In this document: in pieces, positions 1 through 11,316 of the stretch
Position numbering within the stretch: the first letter of the stretch is position 1
How the letters are laid out: each line of letters opens with the position of its first letter
Source of the DNA: Heloderma charlesbogerti
Lineage: Eukaryota > Chordata > Lepidosauria > Squamata > Helodermatidae
Assembly (NCBI GenBank): GCA_026122225.1
Contig: JANEZZ010001570.1
Span: 1-64,000 of the forward strand
Direction: 5' to 3'
DNA length: 64,000 nucleotides
Notes under the pieces: model-generated
What the model was told of the DNA's origin: nothing
Database searches by the model: none
The model's input: only the letters and a program-made list of their open reading frames with translations
Position numbers and translations under genes: made by a program

Positions 1-557
1 AGCAGCGGCATGGGAGGGCGAGAGAGGGGAGCCGCTACGGGTGAGGGTGGGCACAAGAAGGCGGACATAACATGGGAATCACTAAAGTAAGGTGTACCAG
101 GGGGAGGGAAACGAGGTGGGGGGGAGGTCGGCGTTCTTCCTTTTTACAATTTCGCTTTTTATATTTATGTTCCATTGAAGAAATGATTTTTCCTTACATT
201 TTGGAGGTAACGTAGCTGTGTAATTATATTTACACTTATAGAATGGTGTATCACAGAACTCTTATTGGTTTGAAATGCCATTACATATATTGCACGAGCC
301 CCTAGGCTAAGCTTGATTTAAATTTGCATACATTTTCATGTATTTAGCAGAAATAAATGAAGAGTTGCAGGTAGATACCTGACAGTCATTATGGCATTAA
401 AATCTCTAGGATATGGGGTTCAGGCAGCACCCATGAACTCCTTAGGATACAAGGAGTTATCTCACTCTCTTGTTCATTTTCTCTCTCACACACACATGGA
501 GGAAAGATAAAAGCTGACATTCTTTGGTAGGGCCAGATATTCCACAATCGCTGTTCA
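1..557. other. unassigned sequence at left edge
   Basis: No element, RNA gene or exon-like reading frame is recognised here. The first 130 bases are G-rich; the rest is AT-rich without clear repeats. The stretch ends where the CR1-like 3' end begins. Confidence 0.4.
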
Positions 558-2073
558 TTAAGAATATAAGAAGAGCCATGCAGACCAAGGGTCCATCTAG
601 TCCAGCATTCTGTTCACACAGTGGCCAACCAGCTGTCAGCTGGGAATGCTCAAGCAGGGCATGAGTGCAACAGCACCCTCCCACCCATGTTGCCCAGCAA
701 CTGGTGTACATAGGCTCACTGCCTCTGGTACTGGAGATAGCACAGAGCCATAAGACTAGTAGCCATTGATAGCTTTTTCCTCCAGGAATTTCTCCAACCC
801 CCTTTTAACGCCATCCAAATTGGTGGCCATCACTACATCCTGTGGTAGCGAATTCCATAGTTTAACTCTGTGCTGTGTGAAGAAGTACTTACTTTAATCT
901 ATCCTGAATCTCCCACCAATCAACTTCATAGGATGTCCCTGGGTTCGTATTTTGAGAGGGGGAAAAAAATGTCTCCTTATCCACATTCTCCACACCATGC
1001 ATAATTTAGTACACCTCTATCATTTCTTCTCTTATCCTCTCTTTTTCCAAGCTAAACAATCCCAGCTGTTGTAACCTTCTCTCACAGGGGAGATGCTCCA
1101 GCCCCTTGATAATTTTAGCTGGCCTTTTCTGCACTTTTTCCAGCTCTCCAGTATCTTTTTTTAGGTGTGGTGAGTGTGACCAGAACTGGTCACAGTATTC
1201 CCAGTGTGGCCACACCATAGATTTGTATAGGGGCAGTATGATTTTGGCAGTTTTATTCTCAGTTCCTTTTCTAATTATGCCTAACATAGAGTTTGCCTTT
1301 TTTACAGCAGCCACACACTGGGTCGACATCTTCACTGAGCTGTCCACCACAACCCCAACTTCTCTTTTGTGGTCGTCACCGCTAGCTCAGATCCCATCAC
1401 ACTATACTTGAAGTTGGGATTTTTTGCCCCAACATGCATTGCTTTACACTTGCTTACACTGAACTACATTTGCCATTTAGATGCCCACTCTCCCAGTTTG
1501 GAGAGATCCTTTTGGAGCTCCTCACAATCCCTTTTTATTTTAACCACCCTAAGCAATTTGGTGTCATCTGCAAACTTGGCCACTTCACTGCTCACTTCGA
1601 ATTCCAGATAATTTACGAACAGGTTGAAAAGCATTGGTCCTAATACAGATCCCTGTGGGACTCCACTATTTACTTCCCTCCATTGGGAGAATTTACCATT
1701 TATTCTTGCTCTGTTCTTTAACCAGTTACTGATCCATAAGAGGACATGTCCTCTTATTCCATGACTGCTAAGTTTGCTCAGGAGTCTTTGGTGAGGGACT
1801 TTGTCAAAAACCTTTTGGAAGTCCAAGTAAATAATGTCTACCGGTTCACCCCTGTCTACATGTTTATTGACACTCTCAAAGAAGTCTAAAATGTTAGTGA
1901 GGCAGGACTTACCTTTGTGGAGCCATGTTGCTTAATAATTTTATCTTTAATAATGCCTTCAACCAATTTACCTGGAACAGACATTAAGCTAATGGGCCTG
2001 AAGCTTCCTGGATCCCCCCTGGATACCTTTTTGAAAATTGGTGTAACATTGGCCATCTTCCAGTCCTCTGATA
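558..2073 (-). mobile_element. CR1/L3-like LINE, 3' part (RT end and 3' UTR)
   Basis: This is the 3' third of one CR1-like element on the minus strand. The 3' UTR (about 558-1005) has the wording typical of reptile CR1/L3 tails. The reverse transcriptase C-terminus lies upstream of it. The element is cut at 2074 by a TAGGG foldback transposon and resumes at 3309; the 8-bp duplication CTCTGATA / CTCTGGTA flanks the cut. A third segment lies right of the L1-like insertion (6980-8034). All three read as one retroposed copy in a single orientation. Confidence 0.8.
1006..1826 (-). pseudogene. CR1-like reverse transcriptase, C-terminal half (broken)
   Basis: Two minus-strand frames (1464-1826 and 1006-1350) carry the end of a CR1-clade reverse transcriptase. 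The first holds the palm: an FDKVPHQRLL motif (catalytic Asp of block A), SGVPQGSVLGP, and FADDTKLL, the CR1 form of the YADD catalytic pair. The second holds the post-RT region (IRKGTENK, PHWEYCDQFW, LERVQKR-like residues, ERLQQLGLFSLEKER-like end). The frames are not contiguous, so there is at least one frameshift or stop between them. The N-terminal RT and endonuclease lie at 3309-4131 and 6980-7618, separated by later insertions. Family assignment is confident; the gene is dead. Confidence 0.8.
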
Positions 2074-3300
2074 TAGGGGTGGGCGGATCACTTAACTGGC
2101 TCCGTTCTGGGGATCTGCGGTGGGGGGGGAAGTGATCTGTTCCTCCCCCTGGAATCCTCTTCGGGTGGCTCTGCTCCGCGGCGAGTCCGTGGAACCACCG
2201 GCTTGGGCCGCCTGCAGCCGGACCTCCGTCCGCTGCTGGGCCGCAACCTCAAATGGTGGCTGCCATAGCGGCCGCCATTTGCATCCCTGCTCTTTGCTGT
2301 GATAGGCTATGTAAATATATACATAACCTATCACGGCAACGCAGGGATGCAAATGGCATCATGGCTGCTATTTGTGTCCCTGCATAAGCCATGATAGGCT
2401 ATGTAAATACTTATGTAGCCTATCACGGCTAACGGAGTGAGGGAAATGGTGGCTGCTAGAGGTGTATGAAACTCAACTTACTTGGCTCCGCTGTGGTCTG
2501 CAGGTGGAGGGAGGCGATCTGTTCCTCCCCCCACAATTCTCGATGGGGGGGAGGCGATCTGTTCCTCCCCCCCAGAATCCTGCCTGGCCGGCTCCACTCT
2601 GCAGCCAGTCTGCAGAGCCACCAGCCAGGACAACCCACAGCGGGGCCTCCAGCCGCTGCCGGGCTGCTGCGGATGCAAATGATGTCCTGCGTAGGGGACG
2701 CCATTTGCGTCCCTACGCTAGCCCGTGATAGTCTACGTAAATATTTACGTAGCCTATCACGGCTAAAGCATGGGCGCAAATGGCATCCCCTACACCATTT
2801 GCATCCCTGCTTTAGCTGTGATAGGCTACATAAATATATACATAGCCTATGACGGGCTAGCCAAGGGACGCAAATGGTGGCTGCTATGATGGCCGCCATT
2901 TGTGGCTGCAGCAGCCCAGCAGCAGCCGGAACTGCCGCCACCGCCACTTCATCCACCACTGGAGCTGCTGCCGGAGCCACCACTGCTGCATCTGCCACCA
3001 GGTAGGTCCATACTGGGGGGATTCTGTGGGGTGGCGGGGGGGGAGGCTGATCTGCCACAGACTCCAGGGAGCCGGATTCTAAAGAATCCAGCCTCACTGG
3101 AGTCTGTGGCAGAATTCTCAGCCATCCCTAGCGGCCGCAGACCAGGGCCGCCATTCACACCCGAGGAAGGCCGACAAAAGGTAAGTTCTGTCCCGGAGAG
3201 GTTTTGCAGGGGAGATTGTTCCGTTCCGCCATGGACTCCGGGGGGTGGCTAAAGAATCCGGCTTCACTGGAGTCCGTGGCAGAATTCTCCGCCATCCCTA
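2074..3300 (+). mobile_element. TAGGG foldback transposon (old subfamily), outer copy
   Basis: It begins TAGGGGTGGGCGG and ends GCCATCCCTA. The flanks are CTCTGATA (2066-2073) and CTCTGGTA (3301-3308), a 7/8 match. It contains hairpins built on GTGATAGGCTA / TAGCCTATCAC starting near 2299 and 2391, alternating with ATGGCGGC-like motifs. A second complete copy (2457-3130) is inserted inside it. There is no transposase frame. It sits inside the CR1 reverse transcriptase, so it is younger than that LINE. Confidence 0.8.
2457..3130 (+). mobile_element. TAGGG foldback transposon, copy nested in the 2074-3300 copy
   Basis: The left end is TAGAGGTGTATGAAACTC and the right end is CAGCCATCCCTA. The flanks GTGGCTGC (2449-2456) and GCGGCCGC (3131-3138) agree at 6/8 and differ only by C/T transitions. 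Outside them the outer copy's sequence resumes. Internally there is a GC-rich left segment, two hairpins near 2727 and 2816, and the GGATTCT / AGAATCC subterminal palindrome of the older subfamily. Confidence 0.7.
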
Positions 3301-3308
3301 CTCTGGTA

Positions 3309-4131
3309 TTGAGGTTGATCTTAGGGACATGTTGCATATTTTGGTTAGAAGATCAGCGGTTTCATATTTGAGTTCTTTGAGAACTCTTGGATGGATACCA
3401 TCTGGGCCCAGTGATTTATCTGCTTTCCATTTATCAATAAGGTCAAGAACTTCATCTTCTGTCATCACTATTCACCTCAGTTCCTCAGACTCCCTTCTTG
3501 AAAATGTCAGTTCAGGCACAGGGATCTGTCCTACATCTTCTGCAGTGAAGACAGATTAAAAGAATTCATTCCACTGCTCTGCAATCTCCTTGTTCTCCTT
3601 GTACTCCTTTAACTCCATTATCATCCAATGGTCCAACTGCCTGCTTAGCTGGTTTTCTGCTTTCGATATATTTAAATAATTCTTTATTGTTGGCCTTGAT
3701 GTTGTTAGTGATGTGCTCTTCAAAATTCTTTTTTGCATCTTTTATTGTCTGCTTACATCATTTTTGTGCAAGCTTGTGCTCTCATTTATTTTCCTCACTT
3801 GGGCAAGACCTCCATTTTCTGAAGGAATCTCTCTTTTCTCTAATATCTCCCTTAACACTGCTTGTTAAGCATGCTGGCAACCTCTTGGACTTGGTGCTAC
3901 CATTCCTAAACTATGGTATAGATTTTAGCTGGGCTTCTATTATTGTGGTTTTGAGGAATCTCCAAGCATTCTGAAGGGATTGAATCCTTTTGACTCCCCC
4001 TTTTAACTTCCTTTCACCAGTTCCCTCATTTTAGAGAAGTTTCCTCTTTTGAAATGTGACTATATTGGACTTCCTGGGCAATTTTCTACTTAAATATATA
4101 TTAAATCTGATAGCACTGTGACCACTGTTTC
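3309..4131 (-). mobile_element. CR1/L3-like LINE, middle part (EN-RT linker and RT N-terminus)
   Basis: Reading on the minus strand continues directly from the RT in 1006-1826. It shows an SGP-DG-PP-like RT entry, a lysine-rich linker region (3556-3738), and an SAIRFN-type endonuclease end near 4100. Several stops are present. At 4119-4131 lies TGACCACTGTTTC, the left copy of the target duplication of the L1-like insertion; its partner is at 6980-6992. CR1 resumes there in the same orientation. Confidence 0.7.
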
Positions 4132-4261
4132 TGAAAATACTTTTTATTTTATTTTTTATCTTTATAAATGAAATGAACAATACCAACAACCTAATCAGTA
4201 GCTACAGTTTTCCAACAATGCAATATTCTTAAGAGGACACAGCAATAACAAAAAGGAGCAA

Positions 4262-4265
<4 letters not shown>

Positions 4266-4298
<33 letters not shown>

Positions 4299-4299
4299 G
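4266..4299. repeat. (TAA)n microsatellite
   Basis: About eleven perfect TAA/ATA units lie within the L1-like 3' UTR. Confidence 0.95.
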
Positions 4300-4836
4300 G
4301 ATTAGATTTAAACTTCAATACACACAGGCTTCAAATTCCATTCACTTAAAAATTATACCTATAACATTGGCAAAATTACAATTCAATACAGCATGATTAA
4401 TCTTATCATGTCATCAGTCTTATAACAAGGAAGCAGGCCTACAATTCATTTCCAGTGACCATATAGCCAGTCTCATAATAATGATAGTAATAATAATAAA
4501 AAGAAAGGAGATTAAGAAGGATAAATAATGATAACAAATCACTAATAAATTTTATAATGTTATATGATAATAAAGGTTAAAACCCACCTTACAACAATCA
4601 GTGATATATTTTATACTAGATATATAAATGAGTGTGCACATTTCTATACATCCTCAGACAGTATATTTAGATACTCTATATCATATCCATTTTAAAGAAA
4701 AAGGATTTTTTTTTTAAAGGAGAAAGAAAAATGAAAGAAAGCAGATGGATATATAGATAAGCAATTAACTCTGGCCTAACCTGAGTCATTCGGACAAAAC
4801 ATAACCAGTTAACAAAACATGTTTGTGGATTCCAGT

Positions 4837-6582
4837 TCATGGGGCTGTAGCAGAAATCTCACGCATTTCTGCATTTAGCCACGCCTCCGCCATTTCATGA
4901 TTTGGGAACTTCTTCATCTGACCTTCAGAAACAATGCACAATGTAGCAGGATATTTTCAGTGATATTGTAAGTTCATTTGTTTTGCCAAATTTTTCGCCT
5001 TAATGAATTGTCTTGTTTTTTCAGCAACTTCTTTGGTGTAATCCGGAAATAACATAATTTTATTTTGTTTCCAAAAAAGATTGCCACCCCTTCTCGCCAA
5101 ACACAGGATATAATTTTTTGTGGAGATTCTTGCAAATTGGACTATAATTAGGGATGGATGAAAGGGACTTACCTTGTCCCGCAGCTTGCTTCGTGGTGGG
5201 GGGAGGCGCTTCGGTTCTCCCCCCAAAGTTCAGGTGAGGGGGGAAGGCGCCCTGCCTCGACCGGCCGAAATTCAGCATCCCTCACCGGTGAAATTTAGGC
5301 TGGGGAGGAGCACCCCGTCTCCCCGGCCGTGAAAAAAAAAGTAAAAACAAAACAAAAACACACACCCGTGGTAGTCTATGTAACGATTTGCGTAGCCTAT
5401 CATGGCTAGATTTCCAAAGTCACCCATGATAGGCTATGTAAATCGTCACATAGCCTATCATGGGTGACTTTGGAGGGAAAAAAAAGCGTGTACACAATGG
5501 GCGCCGCCATTTGCGTTCCTTATTTTGGCACATCTAGTCTACGTAAAGATTTACGTAGACTACGGCGAAAATAAGGGCAACGCAAATAGCGTTCCCTTAT
5601 TTTCGCCATAGTCTACGTAAATCTTTATGTAGACTACCCCTGTCCAAATAAGGAACGCAAATGGCGGTGCCCATGGGGCGCCGCCATTTGCGTACGCACT
5701 TTTTTTTTCCCTTCCAAAGTCACCCGTGATAGGCTACGTGATGATTTATGTAGCCCATCACGGCTGACTTTGGAAATCTAGCCATGATAGGCTACGTAAA
5801 TTGTCACGTAGCCTATCACAGGTGGGTTTTTTTTTTTACAGTACTTTTTTATTTTGTAATGGCGGTGGCGGCAGCCGGTCGGGAGACCGGCCGCCGCCCC
5901 TGCCCCCGCCGAAACGCCGCTAGGACCCACCGCCGAGAGGGACATTCGACGAAGGTAAGTCCCATCCCGGGGGGGGGTGGGGGGCCGGCAGAGAATTTCC
6001 CCAACACTTTCGGGGGGCTGAATGCATCGGCACTCGGCCTCCCGAAGATTCGTGGAGAAATTCTCCGCCATCCCTAACTATAATCGTATAGCCAGTCTCT
6101 TTGGCATTTGGCACACAAAACGCCTACTCAATATCAAGTAAATAATCAGATGGCACAGGGAGTATCTCATGCAAAAGCTTATCCACAAAAGTAGACAAAT
6201 TTACATCACTAGGCACATCCTTAATACCAATTATACGTACATTAGCCCTGTGGGTAAAAGCCTCCAGTTGAGAAATTCTGACAAGTGAGTTGTTAAAAAC
6301 TTGTGATGCAGTTTCATTGGCTGCCACCCTATCTTCCAGCTTGTTAACCTTTGCCTCCATTTTTTGCCAAGAAGTGTTAATTAAATCCACAGTCCCTTGC
6401 AGGGTGGTGATGGAATTTTGAATTACATCCAACCTTTTAACCTGTTCAGCTAATTGCGAAGAAAAAGTTTTTATCAGAGTAAATAACTCCCCTATATTTT
6501 CAGTTCTCAGCACCTTTGCCAAAGGAGGTAAAGGGGGAGTAGGCAGAGATGCATTTCCTTTTTTTCTCCTTGCTGTAGCCAT
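4837..6582 (-). pseudogene. L1 ORF1p-like (Transposase_22 family) gene, split and with stops
   Basis: The start chosen is the ATG at 6580-6582 (MATARRKK). Residues about 30-110 form a predicted coiled coil with heptad-like leucines. Then comes the L1 ORF1p RRM-like core (LEAFTHRANVRIIGIKD). A TGA replaces an Arg-type codon near 6124, after DYLLDIE, and the frame then runs into the TAGGG insertion. Beyond it (5148 leftward) the C-terminal domain continues with IVQFARIS and FPDYTKEVAEKTRQF, as in L1 ORF1p. After one more stop it ends near 4837. Without the insertion it would span about 270 residues, normal for the family. ORF1p is an RNA-binding trimeric chaperone; this copy is inactive. Confidence 0.75.
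5149..6076 (+). mobile_element. TAGGG foldback transposon, 928 bp, perfect TSD
   Basis: It begins TAGGGATGGATGAAAG and ends CGCCATCCCTA. The target duplication ACTATAAT is perfect (5141-5148 and 6077-6084) and lies in L1 ORF1. The order is: outward CTTACC motif, GC-rich minisatellite, hairpin pair (5372-5470), central palindrome with ATGGCGGC pairs (5500-5690), second hairpin pair (5727-5820), ATGGCGGTGG frame with AAGGTAAGT (5859-5957), and the TTCGGGGGGC subterminal palindrome. Confidence 0.9.
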
Positions 6583-7043
6583 GTTTCTCTTCAAACAGAT
6601 CTTGCAGGTCCTCAAATATCCTCAATATTTCAATATGTTAATATTTCTTAAACCATTCCTTAGATATTGTTGGTATTTCTTAATCCATAAATTAAAATGG
6701 AGCACATCAGCCCTAATTTCTCCTGTTTAAACAGGAGTTTCAAAACAACTTTTGGCGATGATTAAGCTCTGGGATGGTAGCCTTGGAATCCAGCACCCCT
6801 GCCGCTTCGCCGAGGGACTAATTTACCAAAACTTCATCCAGATGCTGCCTTGACTCCCCTTTTCATTCCAGGGGAGAGATAAAAAGGTTTTTCAACCTTT
6901 TAAAAAGCTATTTGAGATAGCATCCCGCGGAGAGTCCGTGGAACGCTGCAAGGGCAACATTGGCTCTGACCGGAAGTCATGACTGCTGTTTCCAATTGGT
7001 TCAACAACATTTAAATCTCGTACTAGGTCCTGGGCAACACCAC

Positions 7044-7618
7044 CTAGCTTGCTTCCCCTCTGGTCAGTTCCATGACCACCTGTTCTAGGGCACAATTGTT
7101 TAGGGCATCAAGAAATTTAACCTCTTTGTCATGGCTGGAACATGCATTTATCCAGTCAATGTGGGCATAATTGAATTCACCCATTATTACAACACTTCCT
7201 TGTTTGGAGGCCTCCCTGATTTTGTGTTCCATCTCAAGGTCACTCTGAGCATTCAGTTTTGGGGGACGATAGCACAACCCTAGCACTAAATTAGTTTTGG
7301 AGCCTGGTATTGTCACCCACAGAGCTTCTGTGGAAGAGCCTATCCCTTTTTGGTGTTCTAGTCTGCTCAACACTATGTCCTCTTTGATGTACAGGACACC
7401 TCCCCCAGTATGCCCTTCCCTGTCCTGCCTATAGAGCTATAACCAGAAATGATCATATCCCACTGGTTCTCTCCACTCCACCAGGTTTCTATAATGCCCA
7501 CTATATCCAGGTTTTCCTTTAAAATCAAGCACTCCAACTCTCCCATTTTGGCTCGGAGGCTTCTATCATTTGCATATGCATGGTATCCCTCCCCAGCTGA
7601 TGCCTCTGTCGTGTGCAT
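7044..7618 (-). pseudogene. CR1-like apurinic endonuclease domain (broken)
   Basis: Two overlapping minus-strand frames together cover most of a CR1 endonuclease (exonuclease-endonuclease-phosphatase fold). 7373-7618 has YANDRSLRAKMGELE, then DIVGIIETWWSGENQW (the E of the ETWW motif is catalytic in the family). 7044-7373 has GLCYRPPKL and VIMGEFNYAHIDW. The last corresponds to the canonical GDFN-P-I-W motif with the Asp replaced by Glu, which would impair catalysis. The frames differ, so one frameshift lies near 7373. The domain would nick target DNA to prime reverse transcription; this copy cannot. Confidence 0.75.
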
Positions 7619-7803
7619 CTTTTGCTATGGGATATTGGCCCCTTTGATTGGCTATTATGTTCTACCATGTACTCCTGGCCTATTTCCTCCCCTTTTACAT
7701 TTGGGCAATCAGAAACATTTTCATCTTCATCCTTTGGGATGATTTAACCTGATCCTTCCCAGCTCTTCTCGGCTTTCTCCCAGGGTTTAGTTTAAAAGCT
7801 GCT

Positions 7804-8013
7804 CTACCACCCTTTTATGTTTTGCATCAGCAGTCTGGTTCTATTTTGGTTCAAGTGGAACCCATCCATCTTGTACAGGCCTGGCTTGTCCCAAAATGCT
7901 CCCCAGTGCCTAACAAATCTGAACCCCTCCTCCCTGCACCATCGTCTCATCCATGCATTGAGACTCTTCAGCTTCGCCTGTCTAGCTGGCCCTGCATGTG
8001 GAACAGGTAGCAT
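7804..8013 (-). pseudogene. CR1-like ORF1, SGNH-esterase-type C-terminus
   Basis: A 69-residue minus-strand frame reads LNAWMRRWCREEGFRF, then YKMDGFHLNQNRTRLL. The DG-HLN motif is the Asp/His part of the SGNH hydrolase catalytic site found in ORF1 of several CR1-clade LINEs. The upstream part is missing because the frame meets the TAGGG copy near 8035. It lies just 5' of the endonuclease, as expected. Esterase assignment rests on this motif only. Confidence 0.5.
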
Positions 8014-8034
8014 TTCAGAGAATGGGGGCTATTT

Positions 8035-8446
8035 TCAACCCGCTCCATTGGACGCCATTTGCATCCCTGCCTTTTGCCATGATAGGCTATGTAAAGATTT
8101 ACATAGCCTATCATGGCAAAGAGCAGGGACACAAATGACATAGTGGACGCTATTTGCATCCCTGCTCTTTGCCATGATAGGCTATGTAAAGATTTATGTA
8201 GCCTATCATGGCAAAAGGCAGGGATACAAATGGCATCCGCTATGCTGGTTGCCATTTGTGTCCAAAGACAGGCAGCAGTGGGTAGCAGTGGATGGCAGCA
8301 GATGGGCTGCGACAGGTAGGATCCGGCCGGTGCAGATTTCCCTGGGTGGTGGAGGTGAGTCTTTTGTTCCGCCGCAGACTCTGGGGGGGCAGATTCTTAG
8401 AATCTGGACTCACTGGAGTCTGAGGTGGAATTCTCCACCATCCCTA
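8035..8446 (+). mobile_element. TAGGG foldback transposon, left end missing
   Basis: The right end CACCATCCCTA is clear and is followed by CCTAGCAG. Two hairpins start at 8079 and 8174 (95 bp apart) with GCATCCCTGC-type arms between them. No TAGGG left terminus is visible, so the left limit is approximate and no target duplication can be scored. The right flank resembles the palindromic repeat seen at 43932. Confidence 0.6.
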
Positions 8447-9540
8447 CCTAGCAGTAAGGCTCTTTGAACTAAATAGGGCTCACTTCTGACTAGACGTGTC
8501 TAGGACTGAGCTGGAAGTTAGTAATGCTTTCCAAGGCTTCTCCAAGTTTGCAAACCTAGGAAAATCCCCCTGGAAACAGCTGCCCTTCCTTCTATGTAAA
8601 CCTATTTACTTATTTACTTACTTACTTATTTTAGTTGAGGCTCTCTGGGTGGTTCACAAAATCAAAACCACAAAAATACAACAGAAAATGCAATATAAAA
8701 TATGATAGATTAAAGCTACAGAATAAAAACACAACCGGAGTAAATGTAGGGAGGTGCAAGGCTGCTATCCTGTTTGGATTTTTCAATTCTTTTTTGTTTT
8801 TAATTGAGATTTCACTATGCTGGAATAAATGCACTCTGAACTTGCACAAGATCTGCCTGTTTTGAATTTAAAAGCAAAACAAAACCAGGAATAGAAATGG
8901 GCACCCAGCTGGTCAATTTCAACTGCTGCCTTCTCATTTCCCTTTGAAAAATAAAGCCCTTGGAACAATGAATCAAAGGGAGCCCCTTTTAATGGGAGAG
9001 CTCACAGTGTAACAAAATTCTGTAAGTTTTCTTGTCTGGTTGACTGGTTGTGAAAGTGACCAGAAAAAACAAGAGGGGAGTTGAGGCATCTCATAAGCAA
9101 GTCTGCTTTTCATGTATCATATAGGTTGACCTGCAAGAAGGCAAATTCAAATACCATGGGAAGACATTTCATTTTCAAAAACTGGGGAAATACAATGATT
9201 AAAAGAAGAAGAAGAACCGTGCCAGTTTATAAGATCAGAATTAAAGCTATCTCATGTTGGCTCAAACTCCAAAAAGCCAGAAATTGGAAGCTAACTGATA
9301 TACACCATAATCAATTATGATGCTTCATAACACAGTATAGGACCAGGACAATGTGAGTCATCTTTGCTGGTCCCAGGGACTCCACCCTTCCCATCTGGAT
9401 TTGGGCCTGAGAGACCAAGGAAAAGTGTGGGTGTGTGGAGGGTAAGTTGTAATCAAGCACAATTTGTGATGTTGCACAACATCATTACTGATCACAGGGC
9501 ATGTCACTTAAGGCATTGGTCTTAGCTTCATCTTATTTTC
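8447..9540. other. mostly unassigned; possible L2-like 3' scrap
   Basis: At 8590-8720 a TTACn run and GGCTCTCTGGGTGGTTCACAAA-type wording resemble the L2 3' tail seen at 9555-9730 (minus strand). The remainder has no recognised gene or repeat. Confidence 0.3.
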
Positions 9541-11316
9541 ATTTCATTTAATATATTTCTATACCGCCCCATAGCCGAAGCTCTCTGGTCAGTTCACAAA
9601 AATTAAAAACCATTCAAATACATGATAAAAAATATAAAAACTATTCACATAATGATATAAAGCAAATAGCACACACAACAATAACATATATCTAAAACAG
9701 TTTAAAACTACCAGCCAGAGACAATCAGAGACTCATACACTGCCAAATGCATGAGAGAAGAAGCCAGTTTTAACCTGGTGCCAAAAAGATGACAATGTTC
9801 ATGTCAGGCAGGCCTCATCAGGGAGATTATTCCATTAATGAGGAGCAACCACCAAAAAGGCCCTCTCCCTTGTTGCCACCCTCCGAGCCTTCCTCGGAGG
9901 AGGATCCCAGAGGAGGGCCTTAGGTGCAGAGCATAGTGTCTGGGTTGGTTCATACAGGGAGTGGAGTTCTGTCAGGTACTGTGGTCCCAAGCCATGTGGG
10001 GCTGTATAGGTCAAAAGCAGCACTTTGAATTGGGCTCGGAAGCATGTAGGCAGCCAGCACAGACTGGCCAGAATCAGTCTTATATTTGGCCTTCTGGTCC
10101 CTGTTATTAGTCTGGCTGCCACATTTTGCACAAGCTGCAGCTTCCAAATAATCTTCAATGGCAGCCCCACATAGAGCACATCACAGAAATCTAACTTGGA
10201 GGTTACCAGAGCACAGACAACTGAAGCCAGGTTATCCCTGTCCAGATAGGGGTCTAGCTGGGCCATGAACCATAGTTGGTAGAAGGCCCTCCATGCCACC
10301 GAGGCTAGTTGAGCCTCAAGTGATGAAGATGGCTCCAGGAGGATCCCCAGGCAATGGACCTGCTCCTTCAGGGGGAGTGCAACCCCCTCCAGAACAGGTT
10401 GAGCACCCTTCATCCAGTCAGCAGAACCACCCACTAACAGCATCTCAGTCTTGTTTGGGTTAAGTTTCAGTTTATTAGCCCTCATCCAGTCCATTGTCAT
10501 AGCCTGGCACTGATTTAGCACATCCACAGCCTCACCTGAAGAGGATGAAAAGGAGAAATAGAGCTGCGTGTCATCAGCATACTGATGACAGAGCACTCCA
10601 AAACTCTGGATGACCACACTCAATGGTTTCATGTAGATGTTGAACAGCATGGGAGACCAAACTGACCTCTGCAGAACCCTATACTGGACAGTCCATGGGC
10701 CTGAGCTGTATCTCCCAAGCACCACCTTCTGGAGCCAACCATCCAAGTAGGAGCAAAACCACTGCAATGCAGTGCCTCCCACTCCCAGCTCAGACAATCA
10801 CCTCAGAAAGTTACCATGATCAATGGTTTCGAAAGCCACCAAGACATCAAGGAGAATCAGCAAGGTCACACTCCCCTGTTCTCTCTCCCAACATGGGTCA
10901 TAATACAGGGCAACCAAGTCTGTTCCCATGCCAAAACCTGGCCTGAACCCCGACTGAAATGGATCTAGATAATCAGTCTCACCCAAGAGTTCCTGGAGCT
11001 GGTTGGCAACCACCTGCTCAAGAACCTTGCCCAGGAAAGGGACATTTGCCACTGGCCTAAAATTATTACTATTTTCCAGGTCCAGGGAGGGTTTCTTTAG
11101 GAGTGGTCTCACCACTGCCTCTTTGACGTGGTCTGGGACCACTCCCTCTTCCAAGGAGGCATTCATCACCTCCCTGGCCCAGCCTGCTGTTCCTTCCCTT
11201 CTAGTTTTAATAAGCCAAGAGGGGCAAGGATCCAATATGGAAGTCGTAGCATGAACCAATCCAAGCACCTTGTCAACATCCTTGAGCTGTACCAACTGAA
11301 ACTCATCCAGTAAAAT
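9540..11316 (-). mobile_element. L2 LINE, 3' part
   Basis: It lies on the minus strand. An AT-rich 3' tail with ACCGCCCC-type wording (9555-9730) is preceded by most of the reverse transcriptase (9835-11295). It is interrupted at 11317 by a TAGGG copy. A further short L2-like stretch lies at 12439-12481 and repeats 24 bases of the sequence left of the insertion. Confidence 0.85.
9835..11295 (-). pseudogene. L2 reverse transcriptase (in-frame stop, block A Asp changed)
   Basis: The minus-strand frame 11295 to 9835 is open except for one in-frame stop at 10798-10800. The N-terminal part has NFRPVANVPFLGKVLE (L2 form of block 1), then FQSGFRPGFGMGTDL. Block A reads LLILLDVLVAFETIDH, where L2 elements normally have FDT; the catalytic Asp is Glu here. 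After the stop come GVLCHQYADDTQLY (intact YADD), NKLKLNPNKTEMLLVG, and the C-terminal region LDFCDVLYVGLP through RRVATRERAFLVVAPH. The stop and the Asp-to-Glu change mean no activity. About 490 residues remain. Confidence 0.85.

Larger units (their letters stand above)
4132..6979 (-). mobile_element. L1-like element with ORF1 only (HAL1-like), interrupted by a TAGGG copy
   Basis: It lies on the minus strand inside CR1, flanked by an imperfect 13-bp duplication (TGACCACTGTTTC / TGACTGCTGTTTC, 11/13, transitions only). The order on that strand is a 5' UTR (about 6979-6583), ORF1, a roughly 700-base AT-rich 3' UTR with a (TAA)n run, and an A-rich tail at 4132-4160. No ORF2 (EN-RT) is present between ORF1 and the tail. 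This matches the HAL1 (half-L1) layout known from mammals. An ordinary L1 that lost ORF2 by deletion is the alternative. The TAGGG copy at 5149-6076 splits ORF1. Confidence 0.7.
6980..8034 (-). mobile_element. CR1/L3-like LINE, 5' part (esterase-like ORF1 end and endonuclease)
   Basis: This is the 5'-most recognised part of the same CR1 element. On the minus strand it holds an SGNH-esterase-like ORF1 tail (7804-8013), then an endonuclease (7044-7618), then the sequence that joins 4131 across the L1-like insertion. The right limit is set by the truncated TAGGG copy near 8035. Confidence 0.75.

Noticed and set aside
7988..8035. Left end of the 8.0-kb TAGGG copy near TCTAGCTG, as partner of CCTAGCAG
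   Set aside because: It is a partial 6/8 match with no TAGGG terminus next to it, and the sequence is still CR1 coding.
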